A stretch of 64,000 bases of DNA from positions 12,963,001 to 13,027,000 of the forward strand of contig OY997596.1 in assembly GCA_963921825.1 (NCBI GenBank), in the 5' to 3' direction. The position numbers and the translations under genes were made by a program. Below, in pieces: positions 44,641 through 54,690 of this stretch. The notes under the pieces were generated by a model. The model was not told where the DNA came from. It did no database searches and was given only the letters and a program-made list of their open reading frames with translations. Source of the stretch: Erodium maritimum (lineage: Eukaryota > Streptophyta > Magnoliopsida > Geraniales > Geraniaceae). Position 1 is the stretch's first letter; every line of letters starts with the position of its first letter.

Positions 44641-45134
44641 GGGAAAAAGATAGTAACATACCCTTAAGTTTTGGTCACACGCACTTAACTACCATTGTTT
44701 AAATATTATAAATATGATACCTAAAATTTTGGTCACACACTGAACTACCTATTATTAGTTAGTGGAGAGTGAAACGATGATTTTCTCTTAGATAATTGAA
44801 ACATATGGATATTATGTATTATTCGTGCTCTTCGTGAAGATGGTGTAGAGAATCTGGTTGAATATGTACTATTTTAGGGATTGGACAAAGAACAAGGTCG
44901 GCGAATTTTTGGTTAAATATGTACAGTGAGATAGGTTTAAAGAACACAAATAATACATAATATCCATAGGATTCAATTGTGTAAGGGAAAATCGTCATTC
45001 TACCATCCACTAACTGGAAATGTGTAGTTCAGCGGGTGTGACCAAAAATTTAGGTATCGTAAATACGATTTTTAAACGTTGGATAGCACAACGTGTGTGA
45101 CCAGTACTATAAGGTAAGTTACTGTCTTTTGGCC
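44641..45134. mobile_element. MULE-type MITE with ~165-bp TIRs
   Basis: It is 494 bp. The left arm GGGAAAAAGATAGTAAC to about 44,790 is matched inverted up to GTTACTGTCTTTTGGCC at 45,134, sharing GTTTTGGTCACAC, AACTACC and TTAGTGG blocks. The flanks are TAGTGAATT (44,632-44,640) and TAGTGAGTT (45,135-45,143), a 9-bp duplication with one change. No coding sequence. Confidence 0.8.
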
Positions 45135-45659
45135 TAGTGAGTTACATCACACGGAATGATAAAAGTCATACTCATGGATTTGTATTGAAGATTGTTTAAA
45201 AAAAATCAACCGTTTCTTGTTAAATTTTATTTGATATGAGTATATATTTTATGTTTTAAAAGATAGAAAGAGATGATTAATAAGAAAAATGTGTTAAAAA
45301 AGGATAATAACTTATATACTAAAGGTATGTGCAGTGCAAGCATTCAATGTAGTCATAACACTAAGTACCAAACACCACCTCTTTAGCCAAGTATTTAAAG
45401 CATGTACAGTGGCGTTTTATGTACTCGACGCAGCACGCTCGACCAAACAGATGTGTCGGTGTAGCGAGGACGACGTAATAGCTTAACGCAACCAATTGCG
45501 CGAAGCTAGTGAATAAGGGGCAGCGAGGAAGTGGTGACACGTGTCGAATGGCCATGATGTCGTGTGGCTGCAACGGCTACTTGCAGCCCCAATCAGCTGT
45601 TGTCGCGTGGCAACAACAACTAGTTCTTCCCAACCTCTAGAAATTCATGTTCAAACTCC

Positions 45660-45667
45660 TATAAATA
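45660..45667 (+). promoter_or_regulatory. TATA box inside the Harbinger element
   Basis: TATAAATA lies 62 bases before the truncated transposase ATG at 45,729. Confidence 0.5.
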
Positions 45668-45728
45668 CAACGCCTCTCAAAATAACTATTCATACATCTT
45701 CTTCTACATTCAAACTTTTTGTACTCTC

Positions 45729-45944
45729 ATGGATCCAATGGTCGATTCGAAACGATTGGGGGAACAGCTAGAAAAGACGATTAAAAAATAGATAGAAGAC
45801 GATGTTGAGGCTGCTCTTCAACCAAATACGTGAAAATTCAAAAACAAAGGACGGAATGAAGGGCATGACCGTTTGATGGCCGACTACTTCGTTCAGCAAC
45901 TGGTGTAAAGCGAGCAAGCTTTTCGACGTCGATTCCGAATGTAA
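45729..45944 (+). pseudogene. Truncated PIF/Harbinger transposase, N-terminal part
   Basis: The frame begins at ATG 45,729. It reads MDPMVDSKRLGEQLEKTIKK, then a stop, then a decayed linker with another stop, then the family signature GHDRLMADYFVQQLV and, after a third stop, SEQAFRRRFRM. The HDRLMADYF and FRRRFRM motifs start the nuclease-type transposase of plant PIF/Harbinger elements. All of the DDE catalytic region is absent. Confidence 0.75.
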
Positions 45945-46097
45945 TTAACAAAAATCTGCTTGAGCCAAGTTGTTGAGTCAAGTAGATTTGGTACCACTGC
46001 AAGCACTTGGCTTGACAAGGGGATGTTAGTAACTTGGCTCAACTGTTGAGTCAATCTATAAGTCAAGTGTTTGGCTTAACCACTGTACATGCTCTTA

Positions 46098-46628
46098 CAA
46101 CGTATTGGTGTAGCATTTGACTTAAGGTTGGTTCCACTACATCTCTTTACCAATTAAAACATTGTTTTTACTCTCTCCTCAGAACTACCAAAACATTGCT
46201 GATGTGCTGGGTAGGGGGTGTAACAACTTGTGTACTCATATAACACCAAAGTGTTACACCAAGTGCTTCAAAAAACTATACGATCTCCTTTTTCTGCTAC
46301 ACCACCCTCGCTACATCCCCATTTTCCTTTCAAGTGCGTATAAATGAAAGAGAAGTACACGAGATTGCGATTGAGATATCTACTCATAAAACCTATGTAT
46401 GTTGTTTCCACTACTTGTATTTTTCGAGAAAAAAATCATAACAATTTGTATTTAAAATTTTATTATTTTTCATCGTTAATGAAAAGCTACGTTTTTCATA
46501 TAAAATAGGGAACATGACATGTATGTGTGCCATCCAATGTTTTAAAATACAACTTTTGTTCATATCGTAAAATGTACTATTTGCAAAATATCCCTCAAGT
46601 ATGATATTTGGCCATTTATGACCCTGAA
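46098..46628. other. Unassigned AT-rich DNA
   Basis: No gene is supported. GGGGTGTAACAACTTG and CCAAAGTGTTACACC near 46,215-46,265 form a weak inverted repeat of unknown meaning. Confidence 0.25.
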
Positions 46629-46850
46629 TGCAGGGGCGGAACCAGAGCTTACTTAGGGTGTTCCGTGGAACACCCTAGACAAAATAAAAATCGGCCCGAC
46701 AGTTAAAGTCTTTCAATATTTCTATCAACCAGAGTTTGAATCCCCTTTGTGGAATACCTTTCTTTTTCTTCCTTTTTTACCCTTGGGTTTGAGCTGGTTA
46801 GATACAACTCTAATTTTGGGGTTCCTTCGCTTGGGTATGGGCTTGTGCTA
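46629..46850 (+). mobile_element. Possible hAT-type element end
   Basis: CAGGGGCGGAACCAGAG (about 46,632) followed by GGTGTTCC and GGAACACCC is typical of termini and flanks of plant hAT elements. No matching right end was found, so this is a fragment at best. Confidence 0.3.
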
Positions 46851-47348
46851 CCGTTCTTCTTTCTTCATCCAAATGCATAGCAAGATATATGTCTAAAGTG
46901 TGATAATTCCCACCAAAAAAGTACAAATATCACGTATGCATCACAGTATCACACTACACATGTTTTACTAATATAATAGTATATTTATTGTATTTTTTAT
47001 AAATGACATAATTCAGTGCAACGGGAAGAAGGACCATCCATTTCCAACTTCCATAAAAGAATTTGTGTGCTTTTTTTTACAAGTCCTATTTTGTTCTTGT
47101 CTATGTATCAATAAAACTTTGTAACACTATTCTACTATTGAAATTATCCATCTTTTACAATATAGATATTTATATTATACTATAAAATTAGCATATACAC
47201 GCATAAAGTTCTAACAATAATGAATTAATAAATTCACCTTAAACATAAATTAATACGTCAAATACTTCATAAATATTATAATTGCATACATTATTGAAAT
47301 TAAATTATTCGTAAACATAGTTAACTAAATAACAAGACATTATTGTTA
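46851..47348. other. Unassigned AT-rich DNA
   Basis: I see no gene, terminal repeat or target duplication here. Confidence 0.25.
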
Positions 47349-48386
47349 CTAGGTATTTGGCACCGCGCGATGCGCGGTGCAAGGCGTGAGGAAAAACTTG
47401 TGATATTTGTGTAGTAAAGATGCAGTATGTTTGTTGTTGTACATGGAATTGGAGCCGGTGATTAAGACGAGTGCATGCATGGTGTGAGAGAGGGCGTGTG
47501 ATATTTGTATGTTGGAGATGCGATTTGGTTGTTGTTATGGATGGTATTCGAGACATTGATTAGGACAGGGGCATAAATTTGATTTGTATTGCAGTGATAT
47601 ACATTTTAGTAATAATTTGATATAATTATGTTTATGCCAATGACTTTCCCTTTGCTCCCTGAAACATCATCGAGCAAAAGTGGCCGTACCCTACAGAATA
47701 CCCGGATATTCCCTTCAATTCCTGAATTGTAAGTGATTTGAGTGAGTTTGAAGGCAAAAAATATGATGCAAGGCCTAACAGAAATAGGAAAATGGCATTA
47801 TGAAATTGGAGTTATGCAAGCGGACTTGTAGCTCACCAATTAGATTCTTTTGCTCTTCGAATTGGGTTCTCGTTTGAACTACTAATAACTCAGAATCCTA
47901 TTGAACACAAACATAATTGTACAATGAATGTAACCTTTAAAATGATCGAGTTTCCCATTTCAAGACATTCAAATAGAGTTACCTCAAGTTTCTTTTCTGC
48001 AGCTGCTAATTGTACAATAATTGTACAAAGCATGCGTGTATTCTGATCTCAAAGAATTAACAAAGAGACAGATATACAATCCACAAAATAACTACTTAGA
48101 GCTTTAGAGATCACCACCAAAGAGGCGGAGGAAGAAAATAAGGGGGGGAAATGAAATTCTATAAATTTATCTTAGTGGCTCCTCAACTATTATCAGTACC
48201 TGTATTTCGAAATGATTAGCAAAAATAAACTTAAACCATCAAAGAAAAATACTTTCAAGATGTGAACTCCAAAAACAATATAATCAGTAAAAGTATACAA
48301 ACATACGAGAAATAGAGAAGTAGCAGAAAAAGCCTACCCACCTTGATTGGCCAAACTCTTAAAACAAACATCATACTACTAGAGAG
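47349..48386 (-). mobile_element. Helitron 3' end; candidate short Helitron with captured exon-like pieces
   Basis: On the minus strand a perfect 9-bp stem GCACCGCGC/GCGCGGTGC with a 3-base loop (47,360-47,380) is followed by CAAATAC and CTAG. It is next to a T, which is the Helitron 3' terminus and insertion site. A TCTCTAGTAGTATG motif on the minus strand near 48,386 is a possible but imperfect 5' terminus and lacks the expected preceding A. The interior contains an intron-exon-like segment at 47,800-48,008. No Rep/helicase is present, so it would be non-autonomous. Confidence 0.5.
47776..48008 (-). pseudogene. Captured gene fragment with an intron, origin unknown
   Basis: On the minus strand AAAEKKLE ends at a GT donor (47,982-47,981). 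A short AT-rich intron then ends in TTCAATAG. The next exon reads DSELLVVQTRTQFEEQKNLI and GELQVRLHNS before a stop. The heptad-like pattern suggests a coiled-coil protein. I cannot identify the source. Splice sites and continuing helix across them support real ancestry. Confidence 0.35.
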
Positions 48387-48497
48387 ACATAAAAAATATT
48401 ATTTACTCTATTCATTTAGGAAAAAATGGGTTTTATACAAAACATCATACAGTAAAAAAATTCTTCAAGACATAATCTATCTAGGAAATTATGTTTA

Positions 48498-51400
48498 TGT
48501 CACGCCCCAATTTCAGCGAACCGAACTCGGGACGTGAACATTTAAAACAATACAATGCTTGAAACCTGTTTTCATTAAATCACTTTAAAAACACCAATAG
48601 TTCAATAAAATAATAATTACAATTTAAAACACGTTCCAACAAGTGGACAAAAGTAGGTATCCGTCACTAGACTCAAAAACAACCCGGACTCCGCTCCTAG
48701 CTCCACAAGCTTCGAGAGCTCACCTAGTCCGTCCTGTGATCAGTACCTGTAGGAAAAGCAGCTAGGGGTGAGCGTTCGCTCACCACCACGGATAACAGAC
48801 TGACTACGGCATAATTAGCAGACAATGCCGGTAACACCAATAATAAAGTCAACACCGGGGGACATTGTCCCCAACCCAAGGACTCTGACTGAACATACAC
48901 CCACTGTTACCTTCCTTGACCAACTCCACAATTTGACACGTAAAGTAGACCCGCCACAACGATCACGACCTCTCCCAAGGACTCCAAAGAAACTACGCAA
49001 CACCAAACAAGATCACAAAGGATCGCAAACCAGCTGCTCAGTAACCTCCCTCACCAGACTCAACCTCAAAATCGTAAAGCAAAACCGACACACCAAACAA
49101 TGACGACCTTCCCCAACGACACGAACACGGATCAGGCTAGCCGAAGAATGCTCAGAACCTGCCGAGCCTCGTACACGGATCAGGCCAGCCGAAGAATGCT
49201 CGTAGCCTGTCGGGACCCGGTCACGGATCAGGCTAGCCAAAGAATGCTTATAACCTTTCGGGATCCGGACACGGAACAGGCTAGCCAAAGAATGCTCAGA
49301 ACATGTCGAGGCTCGAGTTTGGTCAGGCCAGCCAAAGAATGCTCGTAACCTGCCAAAATCCGCACCACTACCCGACACACAGTCGGGTCGGGAAAACACA
49401 ACCACAAACACAAGCAAGTTCAACAAACAGGCACTCAAGGCCACTCAAGACACCTCAACAGTCAAGAATCGGGTTCAACAACCCCACGGGCCATCATGGC
49501 CTCCCAAAACACAATCACTTAACTCACGGGCTCAAAAACCCCAAGACACCAATAGTAACACACGGGCTCTCATGGCCACCCAAACTCAACAGCAAACACA
49601 AGGGCTCTCATGGCCACCCAAACTCAACAATAAATAACACGGGCTCTCAAGGCCACCCAAACTCAACAATAAATAACACGGCTCTCAAGGCCACCCAAAC
49701 TCAATAACAATTAACACGGGCTCTCAAGGCCACCCAACTCAACAACAATTAACACGGCTCTCAAGGCCACCCAAGACTCAACAATAATAAAACGGGCTCT
49801 CAAGGCCACCCAAACACCAAAAGATCAAACAACCTCCGGCTTAACCAAAGCCTCCACCAGTCCTAATATCAACATTTTCTCAAACAACCTCCGGGCATAG
49901 TCATATGCCTCCAGCACTCCTAATATCGATAAGTTCACAAACAACCTCCGGGCATGGTCATATGCCTCCAGTAAAACTACTACGCTAAGTTCTCTGCTCC
50001 TACGACACTACTAAGTGTCACATGCTTTTCCAACAATTACTAAGTTCCCGTAACATGCTTTTCTAATATTTAAAGTAAACCTACTCAACCCACGACACCC
50101 CGGTGTCACATACATTTCTACTGTTAACTTTCCCTAGTCAGGGCCGAGATCCGGCTACTTTTCCCTACCTCAACCGAAGAACACCCACTACGCTTCCTAG
50201 CTGCTGACGTTCTGGCTCGCTACCTCCGGGCTTCACTTCGATCGAAATCAGACGCTAAAGATAACACGAAAGCCATAATTAGAGGCGGTTCCCAAGTTAA
50301 TTTATAGGTCACGATTAATCCACTTTAAAACTGACAGTTGTCCCTTAAACTCGAGCGGGATAAAAGCGGGGTCACGGCGAATCGGGTTTGAGTACCCGAG
50401 CACCGAAACCGGTGCTTGTTTCCGAGGCACGGTTCCAATGCACGAAACCCGAGGTCCGGTTCAGCGTTCCGCTGTTAAACCCATCCTAAGTATGTTTCAA
50501 CAGTCCGGTTATTCGTTCCATGCTCAACAGTTCAAGGTCCATTTTAAAACAAATCTTATTTGTTCTTTTTAATTCCTTTTTAAAACCAACGTCGTTTTAG
50601 TTCATTTTCCTGACAAATTTGTTTCTCAAAGTTCCTCGACTCAAAACCGTTATTTTAAACCCAAAATTGATTTTAAACCCTTAATCTCAAAACTGATTTC
50701 TTTTCCTTTTTCTTTTATAACTGTTTTTCGTTTCAAATGGATTTTCTTTTCAATTTCAATTGATTTGTTTCCAACCAGTTCAGATCTAACCATTTTTAGG
50801 TCCGAGAAACAAACATCGAATTTTTTATTCCAAATGTCGTTTTATTTTCTTCACTGTAAATACAATACAACTGGTCGTTTTCAAAAAAACAACTCTGATC
50901 CATCGCTCGGGACAAAACACAGAAGCCAATAAAAGACGAACGACACGAAACAAATAACCGGCCGCCGGCGAAGACGTCGCCGGCGACTAAACCGCCAGGC
51001 ACGAACCTCACTGTGGAGGGAAAGGCGGCTGGGCGGTGCACGGCGGTGCACGGCGGCGGTGCACGACGGCGGTGCACGGCGGCGGTGACTTCGGACGGCA
51101 AGGAGGACCCCTTTTCGCTCCAGATCTTGAACGGCGGCGAGAGGGGCTTGGAGATGAGGTACCGACGACGGGCTCGGGATGAGGGCGTGGTCGGCGACGG
51201 CGAGGTAGCTCCGCCTTGCTACCATCGAGGACGGCGGCGGCTCGGATCCGAGTGAGGCCGGCGACTGGCTCGGGATGACGGCGGACGATAGGGACGTCGG
51301 AGAAGACGGCGGCGGCTCGGTGGCTGGACGGAGGAGGTGAAGACGCCGGTTTCCGGCGAGATGAGAGGGTGAGCTCGGAGTACCGGCGAGGGTTCGGCCG

Positions 51401-51816
51401 GAGACGAGAGCATGACGGAGAGGGATGGTGGCGGGTGGTTCGAAGGAGAAGAGGGAGGCGGACGGGAGTGAATCGGACGGAGAGGGGTGGACGGAGCTGG
51501 GTGATGAGAGAGAAGGAGGGAGAGAATTCGGTTGCAGAGAGGGAACAAATGAGGGTGAAACCCTAGAAGACGCGTTTATAAACGCGGGCCAGGCACGATT
51601 TGGGCCTCAGACGGCCTGGGTACCTCGGCCCAACACGAGGGGCTGGGAAGGGGCGGGCCTGGCTCGGGCCGGGTCGTCTGGTCGGGTATGGTCCGTCCGA
51701 TCCAGCTTAAACCATTTTTTTTCCTTTTTTTTTTCTTAACCACTTGTTTCAAAAACCTACCCTAAGGTTTTCAGATTGCAATTTAATGCTCTTTTAAAAG
51801 CGAAGCGGGTTTTACA
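48498..51816 (-). repeat. 3' LTR of the reversed chromovirus
   Basis: It is 3,319 bp, from TGTCACGCCCCAATTTCAGC to GCGGGTTTTACA. It contains five 48-bp units at 49,126-49,365, a 39-bp-type array (GGGCTCTCAAGGCCACCCAA) at about 49,560-49,815, and a GC-rich U3 part at 50,900-51,700 with meaningless open frames. The stem at 48,769-48,782 has the GAAC loop. The terminal hairpin near 48,510 has a TTCG loop on the sense strand. Confidence 0.92.
49126..49365. repeat. 48-bp tandem array, five units (3' LTR)
   Basis: Five units of exactly 48 bp share CAGGCTAGCC and AAGAATGCTC. Because 48 is divisible by three, both strands stay open through the array, giving 16-residue peptide repeats. The partner LTR has the same array at 55,346-55,585. 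Confidence 0.88.
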
Positions 51817-51819
51817 GTC

Positions 51820-51834
51820 TACCCCCCTTAAAAG
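51820..51834 (-). other. Polypurine tract of the reversed chromovirus
   Basis: On the minus strand TTAAGGGGGGTAGA precedes the LTR start, as in the 11,889 and 57,936 copies. Confidence 0.88.
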
Positions 51835-54379
51835 AATTTCGTCCCCGAAATTTACAACGAACGTGCTCCACTTGCCCTTATCTTAGGGAATGTTCGATTA
51901 AAACTCTCAGTCCACTGCTCGTCCAGTACACGAAAATCACTTAAGCCAGTTAGTCGATACTGAAATCCTTCGTCGGTAGAGACGTTACGCCGTCACCTGC
52001 AACTTGGTCGCGATACCCTTTACCGTAACCGTCTGTCGGTATAAGTAGTACACCGGAAAAGTTTCCTCATCTCGCACTTAACCCGGATCCAAGACAAGGA
52101 CACTTCGCATCGGCTACTCACTCGTTTAACCCAGTATCGGGCTCCCCACAAACAAAGAAGTCCACGTCCCGTTACTCGGACGATTGTCCTCGAACTCCAA
52201 ACGTAGTCAGTACCAATCACCCGCGATAACACAAGTAAACAACGCGTAAACTCAATCAGTTTACAAGTCGACTCGGCCTCGTGGTGCCGCCACTGCACCC
52301 ATTCTAAACGGATAACCTTTCCGCGCAAGGCCTGCTCTCGTGGATCCCTTTCCCACATCAGATTCTCCTTACACGGGGCATCACCCGTTACTCCGACATC
52401 TGCCCACTCAATGGTGTACTCAATACCTCGAAAGGCTCGATACATCGCGAGGCTAACCCGCCTCCGCCGCGGTTGAAACACAACAGTCCACCCTTCGGAC
52501 TCATCTCTAGGGATGCCTGATCACCGACTGCTGACTCGAGAGATCGGCGCCGTTTGTCAGCGTAGCTTCTACTGACTCTGCGCGGTCTTCAACCGTTCAT
52601 GCTTCGGCACGACCGACTCCGCTGTCTCCCGGTCCAGTTCTAGACCTAGTAAACTCTTATTCCTCGCTTCTGCCCAGCACATGGGCGATCGACACGGCCC
52701 ATCACACAACGCTTCGAACGGTGCCATCATGAGACTGGCCTGAATGCTGTTGCTGTAGGCGAACTCGGCCAATCACTCACGAAACCCATCGTGACGTGCC
52801 CCCATTTCCACTGTGCAACCCGCAGTGGCTGCAATAATCCAGCGGGACGCTGTTGTTCGGCTCTCACCTGCCGACGAGTGAGGCATCACGATACTAACTC
52901 CGCGACCGCTCTCCGCATCCCGCTCCACTAGACATGCCACCTGATGTCGCGCTCCTCTTAGTACTACCACATGCACTGTCAGACGTGATTACTGCGACTC
53001 TCGCAGCTCGTGGCCAATAACGGTCGGTATTGGCTCGGCACTTCGTCAGCCAATCCATTCCCAAGACTACGTTAAAGATTGTCATGTCGTAAGTGTCCTT
53101 CGCACGAACACACTTACCAGCTTAGTCGCTGTCGAACTTCACGGAACCTTGCGGTCTCTCTAAGACCTCGATCCTCCACAGTTATCGTGTTTATCAACTC
53201 TGAACGTACCCGAATCTGCGGGGTGAGGACTCGATCCAGCATCAGGGCTCCTGAGCCCTCTCTCGAACCTCCAGTATCAGCTCGGTTCTCTAACTTCGCA
53301 GGCGCGACAGCCCTAGTTAACACCACCCTACCACCAACCGGCGTGTCCCGACGCAGGGGTGGACTCAACGGCTCTAAACTCAGCCTCAACCTCTCATCAC
53401 AACTCGACGAACAAACGAGTGTGATAACCCGGCATCCAATGAAACTGACGTCCAAGTCGGAAACCGAACACCCACTCCATTAGTCACCCTGGTAAGGTCT
53501 AGTGTAACCATCACACGGTTCTCTAGGCATTTACTTGTAACTTTCCGCAGCCAAACCAGTGTTTGCTACTCGTCCTTTGCGGGAAAAGTAGTAAAGGGGA
53601 TGAGCGTTATGCTCACCTCCACGGACACCCGTTCGATTATGGCATACTAGTAACGCACTAAAGACTTACCGATCTAACCAGGGCAAACCACTACCTCAAA
53701 ACCGGATGCCAAACGTCACACCACTCACGCTATCAACAACTTAGTACTCGCTCAAGTAAGATAAACCTCGACACGGGAATCACGTCCTCGATTCAGTAAA
53801 TCACTATTGCTCGTGCTATTAAAGCCTTAAGTATACTAATATGTAAGCGTAAAACTCAACAACCGTCCAACCGTACACCAGGCCTACGGCCTCTACAACC
53901 CATAACCGCGAACACAAACCCATAAAACCAACGCTCAACCGCACGAACAAGAACCAAGTCACACAACCACAAACCTAAACGCACAACGAAATGAACTCTT
54001 ACCCTAGGGTACTCGTGTCCTACCAGTCTCTTGGCGACCCGCACACTCGTGCGTCGCGGACAAATTACTACCAAAACGACCCAACACGTACCACAAAACC
54101 CGACTTAACCACGAACAAGCCAAACCGGCCAAACACCCATAACAACAACAACGACGACACCCGCCCACCGGGCCAACCAACAACAATCACAATACGCCCA
54201 CAGGGCCAATCAAAGTCAAACACAAACGCACACGGCGTCACACAAAATCAAGACACGCCCACCGGGCCTACTAACACCGAACCACGCCCACCGGGCCAAT
54301 CAATTTTAAAACTTTCTCCACTTTATTTATTTTTTTTAATTATTTTTTTTAAAAAAAACCTCATACTTGACATCACGCA

Positions 54380-54474
54380 GTTACAACCCGGTCCAGGCGT
54401 CACCGAACTACGTTGTACCGACTTGATATCATCACCGTCACGTTCGACTACAGGAGCGCTCCTGAGTCGACTCA
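54380..54474 (-). promoter_or_regulatory. Paired leader hairpins of the reversed chromovirus
   Basis: On the minus strand the first hairpin has stem GTCGACTCAGG with centre AGCGCT (54,455-54,460). The second has GTACAAC (54,418-54,412) paired to GTTGTAAC (54,387-54,380), with TTCGGTGACGCCTGGA at the top. Order and spacing match 6,657-6,754 and 61,391-61,490. Confidence 0.5.
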
Positions 54475-54673
54475 CGACAGCTTAAAAACGTTTCACGCAG
54501 CGCACACAAACAGTATGCCAGTAACCCCGTATTGCACATACACACAGACAAACAAAATTCAAGACATTAAGGGTTTACACACGGTTCCCGACCTACGTAC
54601 CCAACGCACGACGGGACTTTACTGACTCGACTCTCCCCACCTAATTGACGGACAGTCCGAGGTGTGAAACCTC

Positions 54674-54689
54674 GAGCTCTGATACCAAG
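54674..54689 (-). other. Primer binding site of the reversed chromovirus
   Basis: On the minus strand CTTGGTATCAGAGCTC directly follows the 5' LTR and matches the initiator tRNA-Met complement over TGGTATCAGAGC. Confidence 0.9.
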
Positions 54690-54690
54690 T

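Larger units (their letters stand above)
45398..46094 (+). mobile_element. PIF/Harbinger non-autonomous element
   Basis: The terminal repeats AAGCATGTACAGTGG (45,398) and CCACTGTACATGCTC (46,094) are inverted copies with one change. TTA is duplicated on each side (45,395-45,397 and 46,095-46,097), the PIF/Harbinger target. It keeps a promoter and the N-terminal part of a transposase but lacks the catalytic domain, so it is an internal-deletion derivative of 697 bp. Confidence 0.85.
51817..54690 (-). pseudogene. Internal region of the reversed chromovirus: protease and integrase remnants
   Basis: Read on the minus strand from the primer site: a leader (about 54,673-53,660) with the two conserved hairpins, an LTR-like fragment (about 53,660-53,500), and a protease piece (LRLSLEPLSPPL and VVLGMDWLTK, 53,455-52,990). 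It continues directly into the integrase zinc region (SGMRRAVAE and ATAGCT at 52,976-52,773). That region jumps to MAEFAYSNSIQAS and APFEALCDGPCRSPMCWAEA (52,772-52,569) and then a chromodomain trace VIRLEWVQWRHHEAEST (about 52,330-52,260). Gag zinc knuckles, RT, RNase H and the integrase catalytic core are gone, and stops and frameshifts are frequent. Confidence 0.8.

Noticed and set aside
48371..48390. TCTCTAGTAGTATG on the minus strand as a certain Helitron 5' end
   Set aside because: It deviates from the usual TCTCTACTA start and lacks the preceding A, so it is kept only as a candidate.
50796..51739. Open frames in the GC-rich U3 of the reversed chromovirus LTR, repeated at 56,860-57,796
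   Set aside because: They occur in both LTRs, outside any coding domain, and include CGGCGGTGCACGG-type repeats; no family is recognised. The 57,380-57,796 frame even crosses the junction between two elements.
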